Assembly (NCBI RefSeq): GCF_024372745.1
Contig: NZ_VOTZ01000001.1
Coordinates: forward strand, 62,001-126,000
DNA: 64,000 nucleotides
Direction: 5' to 3'
DNA from: Methanocalculus taiwanensis
Lineage (GTDB): Archaea; Halobacteriota; Methanomicrobia; Methanomicrobiales; Methanocorpusculaceae
Shown here: positions 17,661 to 28,231 of the stretch, in pieces
Layout of the letters: each line of letters opens with the position of its first letter
Position numbering within the stretch: the stretch's first letter is position 1
Notes under the pieces: generated by a model
What the model was told of the DNA's origin: nothing
Database searches by the model: none
Seen by the model: only the letters and a program-made list of their open reading frames with translations
Made by a program: the position numbers and the translations under genes

Positions 17661-20600
17661 TCAGAGAGCCTGGATCTTCCCCACATAGAAGTAGGCAATC
17701 CTTGCCGCATCTGCGCCGTCAACGGTCCCTTTTCCATCGAAGTCTGCCTCGGGATCCTGGGGAATCAGACCTGCTGCCATCCATGCTACCTTTGCAACAT
17801 CACCGATATCGATCCGGTTGTTTCTGTTGAAGTCGCAACGGAGGTGAACCATAATATAGTTCTCCTTCACCGTCGTGTTGGTCCCTCCGACATTGCCTGC
17901 GGTGAGTGATACGGTGTAGGTACCATTTGTCATGAATGTCTTTACAGGGTGCTGCTCACCTGAGGTCGTCCCATCCCCAAATTGCCAGAGCCAGGATGTT
18001 GGATCGCCTGTGGATGTATCATTGAACCTGACCGTGAGCGGGGCATATCCGGTTGTGACATTCGCTGTGAAACCTGCAAAAGGCGCAGGAACCGGGCTGA
18101 ATGATGAAAAAGCCTGGATACGGTTGTTGAATGCATCCGTGACGAAGACTGTTCCGTTCCCGTCGACCGCAATACCACCAGGGACATTCAATTCACCATC
18201 CCCATCTCCAAATGCTCCCCATCCGGTGATGAATACCCCGTTGGGAGTGAACTTTTTGATCTGGTCATTGGCTGTATCGGTTGCGTATACATTCCCCTCA
18301 CCATCTGTGGCAATTCCCCGGCAACCAATGGAGACCCATTGTCTGATGAATGTGCCTAGTGTATCGAAGGTGCGTATACTGCCGCTACCTGCAACACAGA
18401 CAACACCAAACTGATCAACAGTGACACCTGTCGGGTTGGGTGAATTCCATTTGCTGATGAAGGTGCCGTTTGCATCAAACTTCTGGATGCGGTTATTGCC
18501 TGTATCTGCGACATACACAAATCCATTGGCATCTACTGAAATATCCTCCGGATGAACAAAGTGCCCGTCATCCGGGCCGACCGGCCAGCCTCCCCATTTT
18601 GTGATGAAGGTGCCGTTTGCATCAAATTTCTGGATGCGGCTGTTGCCGGTATCAGCGACATAGATAAATCCATCACTATCGACCGCAACACCCTTAGGCC
18701 ATTTGAATTTACCGTCTGCTTCATCAACAGGAAGCTCTCCGGGAAGTGTCGGGGACCCCTCTTCACCGAATCTTCTGATGAAGGTGCCGGTATTGTCGAA
18801 TATCTGGATCTGATGGTTGTTGGTATCTGCGATGTACAGGTAGTTGTTCCGATCGACTGACATGCCTCCCGGATGGTAGAATGAACCATCACCGGGCGGC
18901 TCTGAACCCCATGTGGTGATAAATGTGGTAGTACTGTCAAATTTCTGGATACGGTTGTTGTAATAGTCGGTTACATAGATGTTGCCACTGTTGTCGATCG
19001 CAATATCCTGCGGAACGTCAAACTGGCCATCTCCATCTCCTCTGCTCCCCCAGCTCCGGATAAATGCCCCATTCTTGGCAAACGTCTGGATGCGGTTGTT
19101 CCAGGAGTCAACAACGTTCACATCCCCTGCTCCATCGATCCGGATGCCAGTAGGATTCCTGAATTGTCCAGTCCCGTAACCATAGGATCCCCAGGTTGCC
19201 AGGAATGTACCGTTCTGATCAAATTTCTGGACACGGTTATTGATGTAGTCAGTTATATACATCGAACCGTCTGTATCGATGGATATCCCAACAGGTCCAA
19301 GGCCAAACTCCCCATCTCCTGATCCCTGTGAGAATTGATAGTGCCGTATAAAGGTGCCATCAGAGGTGAACGTCTGGATCCGGTTTACAGAGTAGTCTGC
19401 CACATAGAGAGTGCCATTGGCGTCAATGGCGATACCACGGGCATCCTGGAACTGGCCTTCTCCGGAGCCGTATGAACCCCATTGTGAAATGAAGGTCCCG
19501 TCTGCGTCATATTTTTTGATACTGCTGCCCTGGGAGAGGTAGACATAGCCGTCTGCATCTATTGCAATGTATGCACCTCCCATCAGCAGGTCACCATCCC
19601 ACCAGCCACCACCTCCCCTCCATTGGAGGAGGAAGGTGCCGTTCTGATCGAATTTCTGGACACGGTCATTGCCAGCATCGACAACATATAGGTTGCCGGC
19701 TGGATCGACAGCTGTCCCTTTCGGATACAGGAATCGCCCATCCCCGTAGGATCCCCACTGGGTGACGTATCTATAGTACTCCGGGGGCGGGGTTGCATTG
19801 ATATAATTGGTTATCTCTTTTGTGTCACTGCCGATGGCATTTGATACTGTGAGAGAGACCGTGTAGACACCCGGCGTTGTGTATATCTTTATTGGATTCT
19901 GTTCGGTTGATGTCGTTCCGTCGCCGAATATCCATTGCCATGTCGTGATATCCCCGGATGATTCATCTGTGAATTGGACGGTGAGCGGTGTTTGTCCGGA
20001 TGTTGGCGTTCCGGTGAAGGCTGCTTTCGGCATTCCTTCAATCTTCGGAGAGAAGACCTGTATCCTGTGGTTTCGTGCATCTGAAACGATCAGATTCCCT
20101 AATCTGTCTACCAGAACATCAAAGGGCTCATTGAACTGGCCTTCACCGGTACCATAGGATCCGATCTGCGTCAGATACGTTCCATTTGAGTTAAAGACCT
20201 GGATGCGGTGGTTCTGTGTGTCTGCTACATAGATATAGCCGGCAGTATCAGCGGCGATCCCCTTTGGCATGGCAAATTGTCCTTCACCGGATCCAGGAGA
20301 GCCCCAGGTGGCAATGAAACTGCCATCTGATCCAAACTTCTGAACCCGGTTGTTGCCCCAATCGATGACATAGATAGTGCCATCCGGATCTGCAACGATG
20401 CCCATTGCCGAGTTGAACTGGCCCTCTCCACTGCCGGTTGTTCCCCATTGCAGGAGGAATGTTCCATTTGAATCAAATTTCTGGACACGATCGCGATCGG
20501 TGACATAGATATTCCCGGCAGAATCTGCTGCTATACCATAGAGGGAACTAAACTGACCCTCACCAAAGCCGTATGAACCCCATGCACTGATGAATGAGCC

Positions 20601-23600
20601 GGTTTCATCAAATTTCTGGACGCGGGCATTCCAGGTATCTATCACATAGAAATGACCGTCTGCATCGACGCAGATATCCCGTGGTACATCGAACTCGCCA
20701 TCCCCGGATCCGGAACTCCCCCATGTGCTGATGAAAGAGCCGTTTACATCGAAGGTCTGTATCCGGTTATTCCCCTGATCAACAACCGATAGTGCTCCAT
20801 TGCGATCCATTGCCAGCCCTTCGGGATAGACAAACTGCCCGTCTGCTGCACCCCTTGACCCCCACTCAGTGGTAAATGTGTAGTTGCCGGGTGTGGGGAC
20901 TGCTATCACGTTGATGTAGGCCTGTTTTGTATGAGTATTGCTTCCTTCTGCATTCGATGCACGTAATGAGACTGTGTATGATCCGATTGTTCCGTATGTC
21001 TTCTCCGGGTGCTGTTCTGTTGCGTTTGTTCCATCACCAAACTCCCAGAGCCAGGATGTGGGACTCCCGGTTGAGAGATCGGTGAATTGGACAGTGAGCT
21101 GGCCAATGCCAACTGTCGGAGTCCCGGTGAAGTTTGCAACAGGTGGAACCGGGATTTCGGTGACGGTGATATACCGGTCTTTGACAATCGAACTGCTGCC
21201 CTCGCTATTTGACACATTCAGGATGACCGTATAGGTTCCTGTATGGTTGTAGATCTTTAGTGGGTGCTGTTCTGTTGAGTTCGTTCCATCACCAAACTCC
21301 CAGAGCCAGGATGTTGGGAAGCCTGTTGAGAGATCAGTGAACCGGACAGTAAGAGGGGCGGTTCCGTTGGTCGGTGTTCCGGTGAAGTTCGCTTGAGGTT
21401 GTACAGGGTCTGAAACCCTTATGTAATCAATCCGTGTTTTAAGACTGCTGCCGGCATCGTTTGTTACATTCAGCGAAACAGTGTAGGTACCGGCAGTTGT
21501 ATAGACCTTCTCCGGGTGCTGTTCTGTTGCGTTTGTTCCATCTCCAAACTCCCAGAACCATGATGTCGGGAAACCTGTTGATTCATCCTGGAACCGGACG
21601 GTGAGAGGTGCAAATCCGGCTTCTGGTGTTCCGGTGAACTGAGCAACAGGCGGGACAGGATCAGACGCAATGATATAGTCAGTCTTTGATTCAGTATCAC
21701 TTCCTGCGGCATTTCTCGCGGTAAGGGAGACGGTATAGGTTCCGGCAGTACTATAGATCTTTTCAGGATGCTGATGGGTAGAATTCGTTCCATCCCCAAA
21801 ATCCCAGAACCATTGTGTCGGCCCTCGTGTTGAGAGATCATTGAACTGGACGGTCAGCGGAACCAGTCCGGTTGCAGGCGATCCCGAGAAGTTGGCGATC
21901 GGGGGTGTGGGAGTTCCGGTGACTGTAATATAATCGGTCTTTGTTTCATTACTACTCCCACCCTCGTTGGTTACATTCAGCGATACAGTATAGACGCCAG
22001 GCACTCCATAGGTTTTAAGGGGATGCTGTTCCTGTGAGGTGACGCCATCCCCAAAGTCCCAGCTCCATTCTGAAATATTACCCGTCGAGGTGTCGGTGAA
22101 CTGAACCGTCAGTGGGGCCTCGCCTGAGGTTACATTTGCGGTAAAACCGGCAACAGGTGGTGCCCAAGCCACGTGTATGCCACTTCCCAGCACCGCAACA
22201 GCTGATAGATTATCTCGTTCTACATAGAGGGAAATAATATAATCATCCGGTATCGTGAAGGTGTATGCAGGATTCTGTTCATTTGTCTTATATTCAAACG
22301 TGAAATCCCAGTTGGTAAAGGTCCATTCCCAATAGTCTGGCGGTGCAGTGCCCCCGGTTGAATTGTCAGTAAAGTGGACCGTCAGCGGGGCGACACCTTC
22401 TGTGATATCAACATGAAAATCAGCCTGCACCCAGTCTCTCGCAATTATATACTCGTTTTTCAGTTCGGTGCTGTTTCCACCTGCATTGGAGACAGTGAGT
22501 GAGACGCTGTAATTGCCGGGTGCAGTATACTCATGTGACGGGTGCTGTTCTGTTGATGTTGCAGTATCACCAAAATCCCACTCCCACGAATCCGGTGTTC
22601 CGGTTGATGTATCGGTAAAGTTCACAACCAGTGGGAAGTCTCCCTCTCTGGGATCTCCGGTAAAGTTGGCGATTAATGGATTGACAGTAATATAGCCATT
22701 CTTTGTGATGGTGTGTGTGGTATCTGCATTGCTCGCTGTCAGGGAGACATTGTAGGTTCCGGGATATGTATAGGTATTAAATGGATTCTGGCTATCAGAG
22801 GTATTTCCATCCCCAAATGTCCATTGCCAGGATGTCGGGTTTCCACTTGATAGATCCGTGAAATTCACCAGAAGCGGGGGGTCGCCGCTCCGGGGATCCC
22901 CGGTGAAGTTAGCTATAATCTCATCTTTGTGAAGAGCAAACTTCTGGATCCGGTGATGGTGGCTTTTCTCCCATCCGTCTGAAACAAAGACGTTGCCATT
23001 CTGGTCGACCGCAACACCCCGTGGATATTGGAACTCCCCTTCTCCTATACCCCGGTACCCCCATTTGGTGATGAAGGTGCCGTTTGCATCAAACTTCTGG
23101 ATCCGGTACAGCAGCCTGTTGCCGGTATAGAACTGCCCCTCGGCAACGAAGAGATTACCCTCTCCGTCCACGGCAGCACCGCTTGGGGGATAGGTAAATC
23201 CGCCATCACCCATCCCCTCAAAACCCCATTTGGTGATGAAGGTGCCGTTTGCATCGAACTTCTGGATACGATAGTTCTCATCACCCACATAGATGTGATT
23301 CTCACTATCTGTTGCGATGACGAGAGGGAAGTTAAACTGGCCATCGCCTGATCCCTGGGATCCCCATTCCATCTCGAAGCTTCCGAGATTGTTAAACTTC
23401 TGGATCCGGTGATTTCGAGTGTCTGCCACATAGATCCAACCGTCACTATCTGCTGCGATCGCCTCGGGTTTATTGAACTGGCCCGGACCTGATCCCTCTG
23501 CACCCCACCATGTAGAGAAAACACCGTCTGTGGTAAACTTCTGAACCCGATTGCCGTTCTTTTCAACGATATAGACCATATCGTTCTGATCGATTGCAAT

Positions 23601-23939
23601 ACCTTTTGGGTAGAGGAACTGGCCCAGATCGGTGCCGTTTGATCCCCATTTGGTGATGAAGGTACCGTCATTATCGAACTTCTGGATCCGGTTATTCACC
23701 TCCTGTACAGCTCCACTGCTTGTTGAAACATAATAGGTATCGACGACATAGACATTCCCCAGACTGTCAACGGCAACCCCCTCGGGTCTGACAAATTCTC
23801 CATCTCCGGTTCCAACTCCATTAAATGAGCCCCATTGCAATACAAAATCGTATTCCTCAGTGGCCTGTACAGTACCAACAATGCACATACAGATACCACA
23901 AAGGATCAGAATCTGAATACTTTTTTTTCTATCCAACAT
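17661..23939 (-). CDS. Giant secreted NHL-repeat / PKD-domain protein with C-terminal dockerin
   Basis: This is an exported protein of about 2092 residues. I chose ATG 23939 because it gives a signal peptide (MLDRKKSIQILILCGICM, cleavage probably after VQA); the frame itself is open to 24029. Order: an NHL beta-propeller block (about 40-345), eight PKD domains in tandem, a second NHL block, a ninth PKD, a third long NHL block, a tenth PKD. PKD domains show the W-x-F/W-DFGDG and ANFTG signatures. NHL units show WGSxGxGDGQF and NRIQKF. The end is a dockerin-like pair of calcium loops (DFNRNNRIDIGD and DFDGKGTVDGAD). It is likely a surface or extracellular adhesion/scaffold protein. Its last 155 coding bases are identical to those of the next gene upstream. 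A TATA-like region precedes it at about 24040-24060. Confidence 0.9.
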   Translation of the reverse strand: MLDRKKSIQILILCGICMCIVGTVQATEEYDFVLQWGSFNGVGTGDGEFVRPEGVAVDSLGNVYVVDTYYVSTSSGAVQEVNNRIQKFDNDGTFITKWGSNGTDLGQFLYPKGIAIDQNDMVYIVEKNGNRVQKFTTDGVFSTWWGAEGSGPGQFNKPEAIAADSDGWIYVADTRNHRIQKFNNLGSFEMEWGSQGSGDGQFNFPLVIATDSENHIYVGDENYRIQKFDANGTFITKWGFEGMGDGGFTYPPSGAAVDGEGNLFVAEGQFYTGNRLLYRIQKFDANGTFITKWGYRGIGEGEFQYPRGVAVDQNGNVFVSDGWEKSHHHRIQKFALHKDEIIANFTGDPRSGDPPLLVNFTDLSSGNPTSWQWTFGDGNTSDSQNPFNTYTYPGTYNVSLTASNADTTHTITKNGYITVNPLIANFTGDPREGDFPLVVNFTDTSTGTPDSWEWDFGDTATSTEQHPSHEYTAPGNYSVSLTVSNAGGNSTELKNEYIIARDWVQADFHVDITEGVAPLTVHFTDNSTGGTAPPDYWEWTFTNWDFTFEYKTNEQNPAYTFTIPDDYIISLYVERDNLSAVAVLGSGIHVAWAPPVAGFTANVTSGEAPLTVQFTDTSTGNISEWSWDFGDGVTSQEQHPLKTYGVPGVYTVSLNVTNEGGSSNETKTDYITVTGTPTPPIANFSGSPATGLVPLTVQFNDLSTRGPTQWFWDFGDGTNSTHQHPEKIYSTAGTYTVSLTARNAAGSDTESKTDYIIASDPVPPVAQFTGTPEAGFAPLTVRFQDESTGFPTSWFWEFGDGTNATEQHPEKVYTTAGTYTVSLNVTNDAGSSLKTRIDYIRVSDPVQPQANFTGTPTNGTAPLTVRFTDLSTGFPTSWLWEFGDGTNSTEQHPLKIYNHTGTYTVILNVSNSEGSSSIVKDRYITVTEIPVPPVANFTGTPTVGIGQLTVQFTDLSTGSPTSWLWEFGDGTNATEQHPEKTYGTIGSYTVSLRASNAEGSNTHTKQAYINVIAVPTPGNYTFTTEWGSRGAADGQFVYPEGLAMDRNGALSVVDQGNNRIQTFDVNGSFISTWGSSGSGDGEFDVPRDICVDADGHFYVIDTWNARVQKFDETGSFISAWGSYGFGEGQFSSLYGIAADSAGNIYVTDRDRVQKFDSNGTFLLQWGTTGSGEGQFNSAMGIVADPDGTIYVIDWGNNRVQKFGSDGSFIATWGSPGSGEGQFAMPKGIAADTAGYIYVADTQNHRIQVFNSNGTYLTQIGSYGTGEGQFNEPFDVLVDRLGNLIVSDARNHRIQVFSPKIEGMPKAAFTGTPTSGQTPLTVQFTDESSGDITTWQWIFGDGTTSTEQNPIKIYTTPGVYTVSLTVSNAIGSDTKEITNYINATPPPEYYRYVTQWGSYGDGRFLYPKGTAVDPAGNLYVVDAGNDRVQKFDQNGTFLLQWRGGGGWWDGDLLMGGAYIAIDADGYVYLSQGSSIKKYDADGTFISQWGSYGSGEGQFQDARGIAIDANGTLYVADYSVNRIQTFTSDGTFIRHYQFSQGSGDGEFGLGPVGISIDTDGSMYITDYINNRVQKFDQNGTFLATWGSYGYGTGQFRNPTGIRIDGAGDVNVVDSWNNRIQTFAKNGAFIRSWGSRGDGDGQFDVPQDIAIDNSGNIYVTDYYNNRIQKFDSTTTFITTWGSEPPGDGSFYHPGGMSVDRNNYLYIADTNNHQIQIFDNTGTFIRRFGEEGSPTLPGELPVDEADGKFKWPKGVAVDSDGFIYVADTGNSRIQKFDANGTFITKWGGWPVGPDDGHFVHPEDISVDANGFVYVADTGNNRIQKFDANGTFISKWNSPNPTGVTVDQFGVVCVAGSGSIRTFDTLGTFIRQWVSIGCRGIATDGEGNVYATDTANDQIKKFTPNGVFITGWGAFGDGDGELNVPGGIAVDGNGTVFVTDAFNNRIQAFSSFSPVPAPFAGFTANVTTGYAPLTVRFNDTSTGDPTSWLWQFGDGTTSGEQHPVKTFMTNGTYTVSLTAGNVGGTNTTVKENYIMVHLRCDFNRNNRIDIGDVAKVAWMAAGLIPQDPEADFDGKGTVDGADAARIAYFYVGKIQAL
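17674..17828. repeat. 155-bp perfect repeat, copy 1 (dockerin coding end)
   Basis: These 155 bases, covering most of the dockerin domain, are identical to 24093-24247, while the flanking coding sequences differ at once. This indicates recent duplication or gene conversion between the two giant genes. Confidence 0.85.
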
Positions 23940-24079
23940 AGTGCATCCCACCAGCAGACCATTGAGAAGAATCGTATGACATTCTAATACATGTATACTG
24001 AAATAAAACCTTTGAATAACCTCAGCCATTCTAAAAACTAAATAATAAAAAATTATAGTATATTACACAGGGGAAATCT

Positions 24080-27000
24080 TTAAATGGTTGGTATCTTCCC
24101 CACATAGAAGTAGGCAATCCTTGCCGCATCTGCGCCGTCAACGGTCCCTTTTCCATCGAAGTCTGCCTCGGGATCCTGGGGAATCAGACCTGCTGCCATC
24201 CATGCTACCTTTGCAACATCACCGATATCGATCCGGTTGTTTCTGTTCAAATCACTCCTGAGATGGACTGTTAGTGTACCGTTCTGCACCCTGGCAAATG
24301 GATAGGTCATTGTATTAAGAGAGAAGGTTGCATCTGCAATCCCGATCGATCCATTCCCCGGTTGCATGTGTGCATTGAAGAGCAGATCAAGCACCTGCTG
24401 TGGTGCTGTATCTGCGAAAAAGGTCTCAGGCGACCTTTTCAAAGAGAACGAAGCTGTGCCGGTTGCATTATCGATTGTGCAGTTAAGTGTCGTATTTGTC
24501 GAGATAGAGGCGTTTACTGTGACATTAATGATACTGGCAAGCACCGGGTTGAAGGTGAGATAGAGAGAGATTCCATCTGCATGGGTGATATTCACAATCG
24601 AGATCGGCACTGTACCATTCATCCTGGTGGCGAGATGTCGCTGTCCTGCACAAACCATCGACCCCCCTTCAACAACGGTAATATAATTCTCCCTGGAGAG
24701 GGTATTTGTCATATTGTCATTCTGAACTGTCAGGTTCACCGTATACACCCCGGGTTGCGTATATATATGAGATGGATTTCTCTGTGTGGAGTGTGTACCA
24801 TCACCAAAATCCCATGACCATATCCCGGGATTTCCTGCCGAGGTATCAGTGAACCAGACAAGCAGCGGGGCTGGTCCGCCATGAGTGTCAGCGCTGAAAT
24901 CTGCCCTGAGGAGATCAGGTGACCACCCGGCAAGCCCTGACCAGAGCCACCATGCTGCATATGCCTTCAGGTTGGCATTCAGGGGTTGGCTATGTTCGGC
25001 ATTGCAGTTGTACCAGCTCACACCTTCGTTATGGCTGTTCTGCCAATCGATCGCCCAGTTCCGGGTAGTTCCTCCATCTTCATAATCACAGCCATCGTTT
25101 GCATACCTGGCGAGGTATCCGTTCCCGTCAGGATCATAGCTCTCTATATCAGCAAAATCATAGAGAACCTTGTTATTTTCCCGGCAGAATGTCCGTATCT
25201 GTTCATTTCGCTGGTTCAGGTTGCCTTCAACACCGGTGCCGTCAAGGTGACCTGTCATATAGACGAAGAGTACATCCGGGTATTTCGATTCAATTGTGTT
25301 CATCAGCGAGAGGTACAACTCAATATCGTCCTCAGTCGAGGTGGAGACCTGGCCGCACCATGACCAGACGATGACATTTGTTTCTGGATGAGCGGCCAGG
25401 TATTCCCTGGTACGGTTTGCCCAGGATATGCGATCCGGGTTACCGAGATCGCCTTCCATTGCATAGTCATGGAGATCCAGTGCTCCGTCTGTTCCACCAT
25501 GATTCCACCGGTATACTGATCCCCCGTATGGTGCATTTGGAAATCCTATCAGCCCGGTCATACCATCGGTGATCTGGCTCCCATGTGATGTATGCGAATA
25601 GGCAATATGGAGGGATCGCGTTGCCCGTTTAATTACAGAGAGTGGCACTTTCGAAAGATTGGTATGTGTGTGGTTCACAATGAGAGGAGAACTCCGATCT
25701 CCGAAGACGACCACATATCCTTCCTTTGTTTCGGTATCATTTCCCTTCTCATTTGTTATGGTGAGGCGTACCGTATAAATCCCTTCTGACCTATAGGTAT
25801 GAACCGGATTCTGGAGATCTGATCGTTCACTATCTCCAAAATCCCAGCTCCAGGCATCAGGTGATCCGCTCGATAGATCGGTGAAGCGTACCGACAGAGG
25901 TGCTCTGCCGAAGGTGCGGTTTGCGGAAAAATTGGCTACCAGCGGTTTTTCAACAGAAACAAATTTCTGGATCCGATGGTTGTGTGTATCTGCAACATAG
26001 AGAGAGCCTTCGCTATCAACGGCAATGTCATGGAGATTGAAGAAAGAGCCGTTTTGCGAGCCATATGAGCCAAACGTTTCCAGGAATGCCCCTTCACCTG
26101 AGAAGATACAGATCCGATCATTATAGGTATCAGCGACAAAGACCTCTCCTGCCTGCGATACCGCAACTCCATGCGGATTGTTGAGTTCTCCCTCACCCTG
26201 ATTTCCCCACACACCCCACATGCTGATGAATGTCCCGTTTGTATAATATCTTTTGATCCGGCTGTTTCCGGTATCTGCGATATAGAGAATTCCATTCGGA
26301 CCAATGGCTGCTCCGATCGGGGAGGAGAACTGAAGATCTCCGGAGCCATAGGATCCGAATTCTCCAAGATACTCGCTATATTGAGAGAATCTCTGGATCC
26401 GGTGGTTTGCAGAATCAACGACAATTAGTTCTCCTTTCGATGATACCACCACCCCACGCGGCGTATTGAACTCACCAGGGCCATTCCCATATGAGCCAAT
26501 GATTGAATTGAATGTTCCCTCTGCACTGAATTTCTGTACACGGAAATTATCTGTTTCAGTGACAAAAACACTCCCGTTCGCATCGGTTGCAATTCCAAAC
26601 GGATTGGTAAACTCACCGTCTCCACTCCCGTGACTACCCCACCTGAAGAGAAACGCTCCATCGGAAGAGAATTTCTGGATTCTCTGGTTGCCATTATCGC
26701 AGACGAGTATCCCGCCATCCGGGGAAACGGCAATACCTGTCGGACGGCAGAATTCACCATCACCACCATGCGAATATATTCCAAAACCGTTCAGGAGGAG
26801 TCCGTTCTCAGTATAGATCCCGATTCTATGATTTTCTGAGTCACAGATACCAATGACATCTCCCGGACCAGCCGCAATTGCACCCGGATGAGAAAATTCA
26901 CTGCTGTTTTCTTCTGAATAATAATTCCAGGTGGAGAGGTGGACGCCTTCCGGAGTAAATGTCTGTATACGGCTGTTTCCTGAATCGGCGACATACACGG

Positions 27001-27769
27001 TTCCGTTATCAGTCACAGTGAGAGCCTGCGGCCAGTTGAACATGCCAGAGGCATCACCGGTGCCTCCCCACCTCCGAAGGAACGTCCCGTTTTCAAAAAA
27101 AACCTGTACGCGGTTGTTGCCAAGATCGATGACATATATGTTCCCGGCACCGTCAATTGCAACATCATTTGGGTACATGAACTGGCCATCTGCTGTTCCT
27201 TCTGACCCAATTGATGAGAGGAAGCTTCCGGATGGAGAGAAGATCTGGATCCTGTGGTTGTTTGTATCTGCAACAAGAATGGATCCGTCCGGCCTTGTCG
27301 TGATACCGAGCGGCCAGTCAAACTCTCCCACACCATGTCCGTATGAGCCGATACTTTGTACATATTCCAATGACGGTGAAAAAATCTGGATACGGTTATT
27401 GCCAGAGTCTGTCACAAGCAGGTACCCGGTATCATTGATAGTAATACCATGCGGCTCACCAAACGCTCCCGGCTCCCATCCATATGATCCGCATCCGGCA
27501 ATGAATACCCCGTCTGGCGAAAACTTCTGTATGCGGGCATTTTGTGTATCGGAGATATAGATGTTGCCATTATCGTCAAATGCGATTCCACGCGGGTTGA
27601 AGAACTCTCCGGGCAGAGCTGTTGTACCCCATGCCCTATCAAAGATATAATCCTGATCGAGTGCCTCAATCCGTCCCCCGCCATCGAAGAGCGCAGCAGT
27701 TGTGATGATTGAGAGCAGACAGAGTGCAATAAACAGTAGTAGAAACCGTACCTTCCAATATGATAGCAT
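24080..27769 (-). CDS. Secreted NHL/PKD protein with SGNH-like, cohesin-like and dockerin domains
   Basis: This is an exported protein of about 1229 residues. ATG 27769 begins a signal peptide (MLSYWKVRFLLLFIALCLLS). A TTG at 27778 is possible, but a TATA box (27791-27800) places the transcript start near 27770, so the message is probably leaderless. Order: a long NHL propeller region (about 35-610), PKD 1, and an SGNH/DUF4886-like segment (IAYSHTSHGSQITDGMTG, VIVWSWCGQVS). PKD 2 follows, then a cohesin-like beta sandwich of about 140 residues (ISLYLTFNPVLASIINVTV), then the same dockerin as the neighbour. Having cohesin and dockerin in one chain, and dockerin in the next, suggests an assembled surface complex. 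Enzyme activity of the SGNH-like part is not proven. Confidence 0.88.
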   Translation of the reverse strand: MLSYWKVRFLLLFIALCLLSIITTAALFDGGGRIEALDQDYIFDRAWGTTALPGEFFNPRGIAFDDNGNIYISDTQNARIQKFSPDGVFIAGCGSYGWEPGAFGEPHGITINDTGYLLVTDSGNNRIQIFSPSLEYVQSIGSYGHGVGEFDWPLGITTRPDGSILVADTNNHRIQIFSPSGSFLSSIGSEGTADGQFMYPNDVAIDGAGNIYVIDLGNNRVQVFFENGTFLRRWGGTGDASGMFNWPQALTVTDNGTVYVADSGNSRIQTFTPEGVHLSTWNYYSEENSSEFSHPGAIAAGPGDVIGICDSENHRIGIYTENGLLLNGFGIYSHGGDGEFCRPTGIAVSPDGGILVCDNGNQRIQKFSSDGAFLFRWGSHGSGDGEFTNPFGIATDANGSVFVTETDNFRVQKFSAEGTFNSIIGSYGNGPGEFNTPRGVVVSSKGELIVVDSANHRIQRFSQYSEYLGEFGSYGSGDLQFSSPIGAAIGPNGILYIADTGNSRIKRYYTNGTFISMWGVWGNQGEGELNNPHGVAVSQAGEVFVADTYNDRICIFSGEGAFLETFGSYGSQNGSFFNLHDIAVDSEGSLYVADTHNHRIQKFVSVEKPLVANFSANRTFGRAPLSVRFTDLSSGSPDAWSWDFGDSERSDLQNPVHTYRSEGIYTVRLTITNEKGNDTETKEGYVVVFGDRSSPLIVNHTHTNLSKVPLSVIKRATRSLHIAYSHTSHGSQITDGMTGLIGFPNAPYGGSVYRWNHGGTDGALDLHDYAMEGDLGNPDRISWANRTREYLAAHPETNVIVWSWCGQVSTSTEDDIELYLSLMNTIESKYPDVLFVYMTGHLDGTGVEGNLNQRNEQIRTFCRENNKVLYDFADIESYDPDGNGYLARYANDGCDYEDGGTTRNWAIDWQNSHNEGVSWYNCNAEHSQPLNANLKAYAAWWLWSGLAGWSPDLLRADFSADTHGGPAPLLVWFTDTSAGNPGIWSWDFGDGTHSTQRNPSHIYTQPGVYTVNLTVQNDNMTNTLSRENYITVVEGGSMVCAGQRHLATRMNGTVPISIVNITHADGISLYLTFNPVLASIINVTVNASISTNTTLNCTIDNATGTASFSLKRSPETFFADTAPQQVLDLLFNAHMQPGNGSIGIADATFSLNTMTYPFARVQNGTLTVHLRSDLNRNNRIDIGDVAKVAWMAAGLIPQDPEADFDGKGTVDGADAARIAYFYVGKIPTI
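24093..24247. repeat. 155-bp perfect repeat, copy 2 (dockerin coding end)
   Basis: The second copy of the identical block, offset by 6419 bases from the first, in the same orientation within the upstream giant gene. Confidence 0.85.
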
Positions 27770-27842
27770 GCATAGCAATATCTTAAGTTGTATATAATAC
27801 TATCTCAAATATTGAGAAATCAAAAATAATGCCTTTTTTTCA
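27770..27842 (-). promoter_or_regulatory. Promoter of the cohesin/dockerin gene
   Basis: An AT-rich stretch. On the minus strand GTATTATATA (27800-27791) is a good TATA box, about 26 bases before the ATG at 27769. Confidence 0.5.
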
Positions 27843-28017
27843 GTGAAATATCACCCACGTGGTATGACCATCACCGTTGATCCATACATTCCCAAGGTGC
27901 GGGTGCAGATGCGGATCTGGCACTGGCGGGATAGACGGAACCAAAGAGCAGGACGGCAAGAGGGCCAGGCACCGGGTGTGCAGCAGGTACAAGCAGTGCA
28001 GGTGTATTTGTACGTGT

Positions 28018-28166
28018 TGGTGCGCGTGGGGCCGAGATCGGGGAGACGTTGTACCGGCACCTGCCGGGGATCGAGGAAGCGAGGGGAGAGGGGAGGAGAG
28101 TTGTCAGCGAGGAGCTGGCTCCTCAGACCTTTTTTGTATTTGAGACCAACGCTGCCATTAACACGA
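28018..28166 (+). pseudogene. Relic of the C-terminus of the 249-residue hypothetical protein family
   Basis: One plus-strand frame reads AEIGETLYRHLPGIEEA. This matches the C-terminal end AEVREALYRHLPGIEE of the protein at 29520-30269, with about 43 of 49 bases conserved. Upstream the similarity fades and no start codon with a matching N-terminus is present. The frame ends near 28166 (NAAINTK, stop). The remaining sequence of this 460-base gap (27770-28231) shows no other gene I can support. Confidence 0.5.
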
Positions 28167-28231
28167 AATAGTACAGTGTGTTCTGAGTGATGTTTGAATT
28201 GAACCAAATTGGGGAGGGGGATTTAGGAAAA

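Noticed and set aside
17661-27769. Many long antisense frames within the giant NHL/PKD genes
   Set aside because: They are shadows produced by the biased repeats; none has a start signal or family.
27843-28190. 115-codon plus-strand frame
   Set aside because: Its codons are not protein-like (Arg/Gln-rich). A different frame in the same stretch carries the relic of the 249-residue protein.
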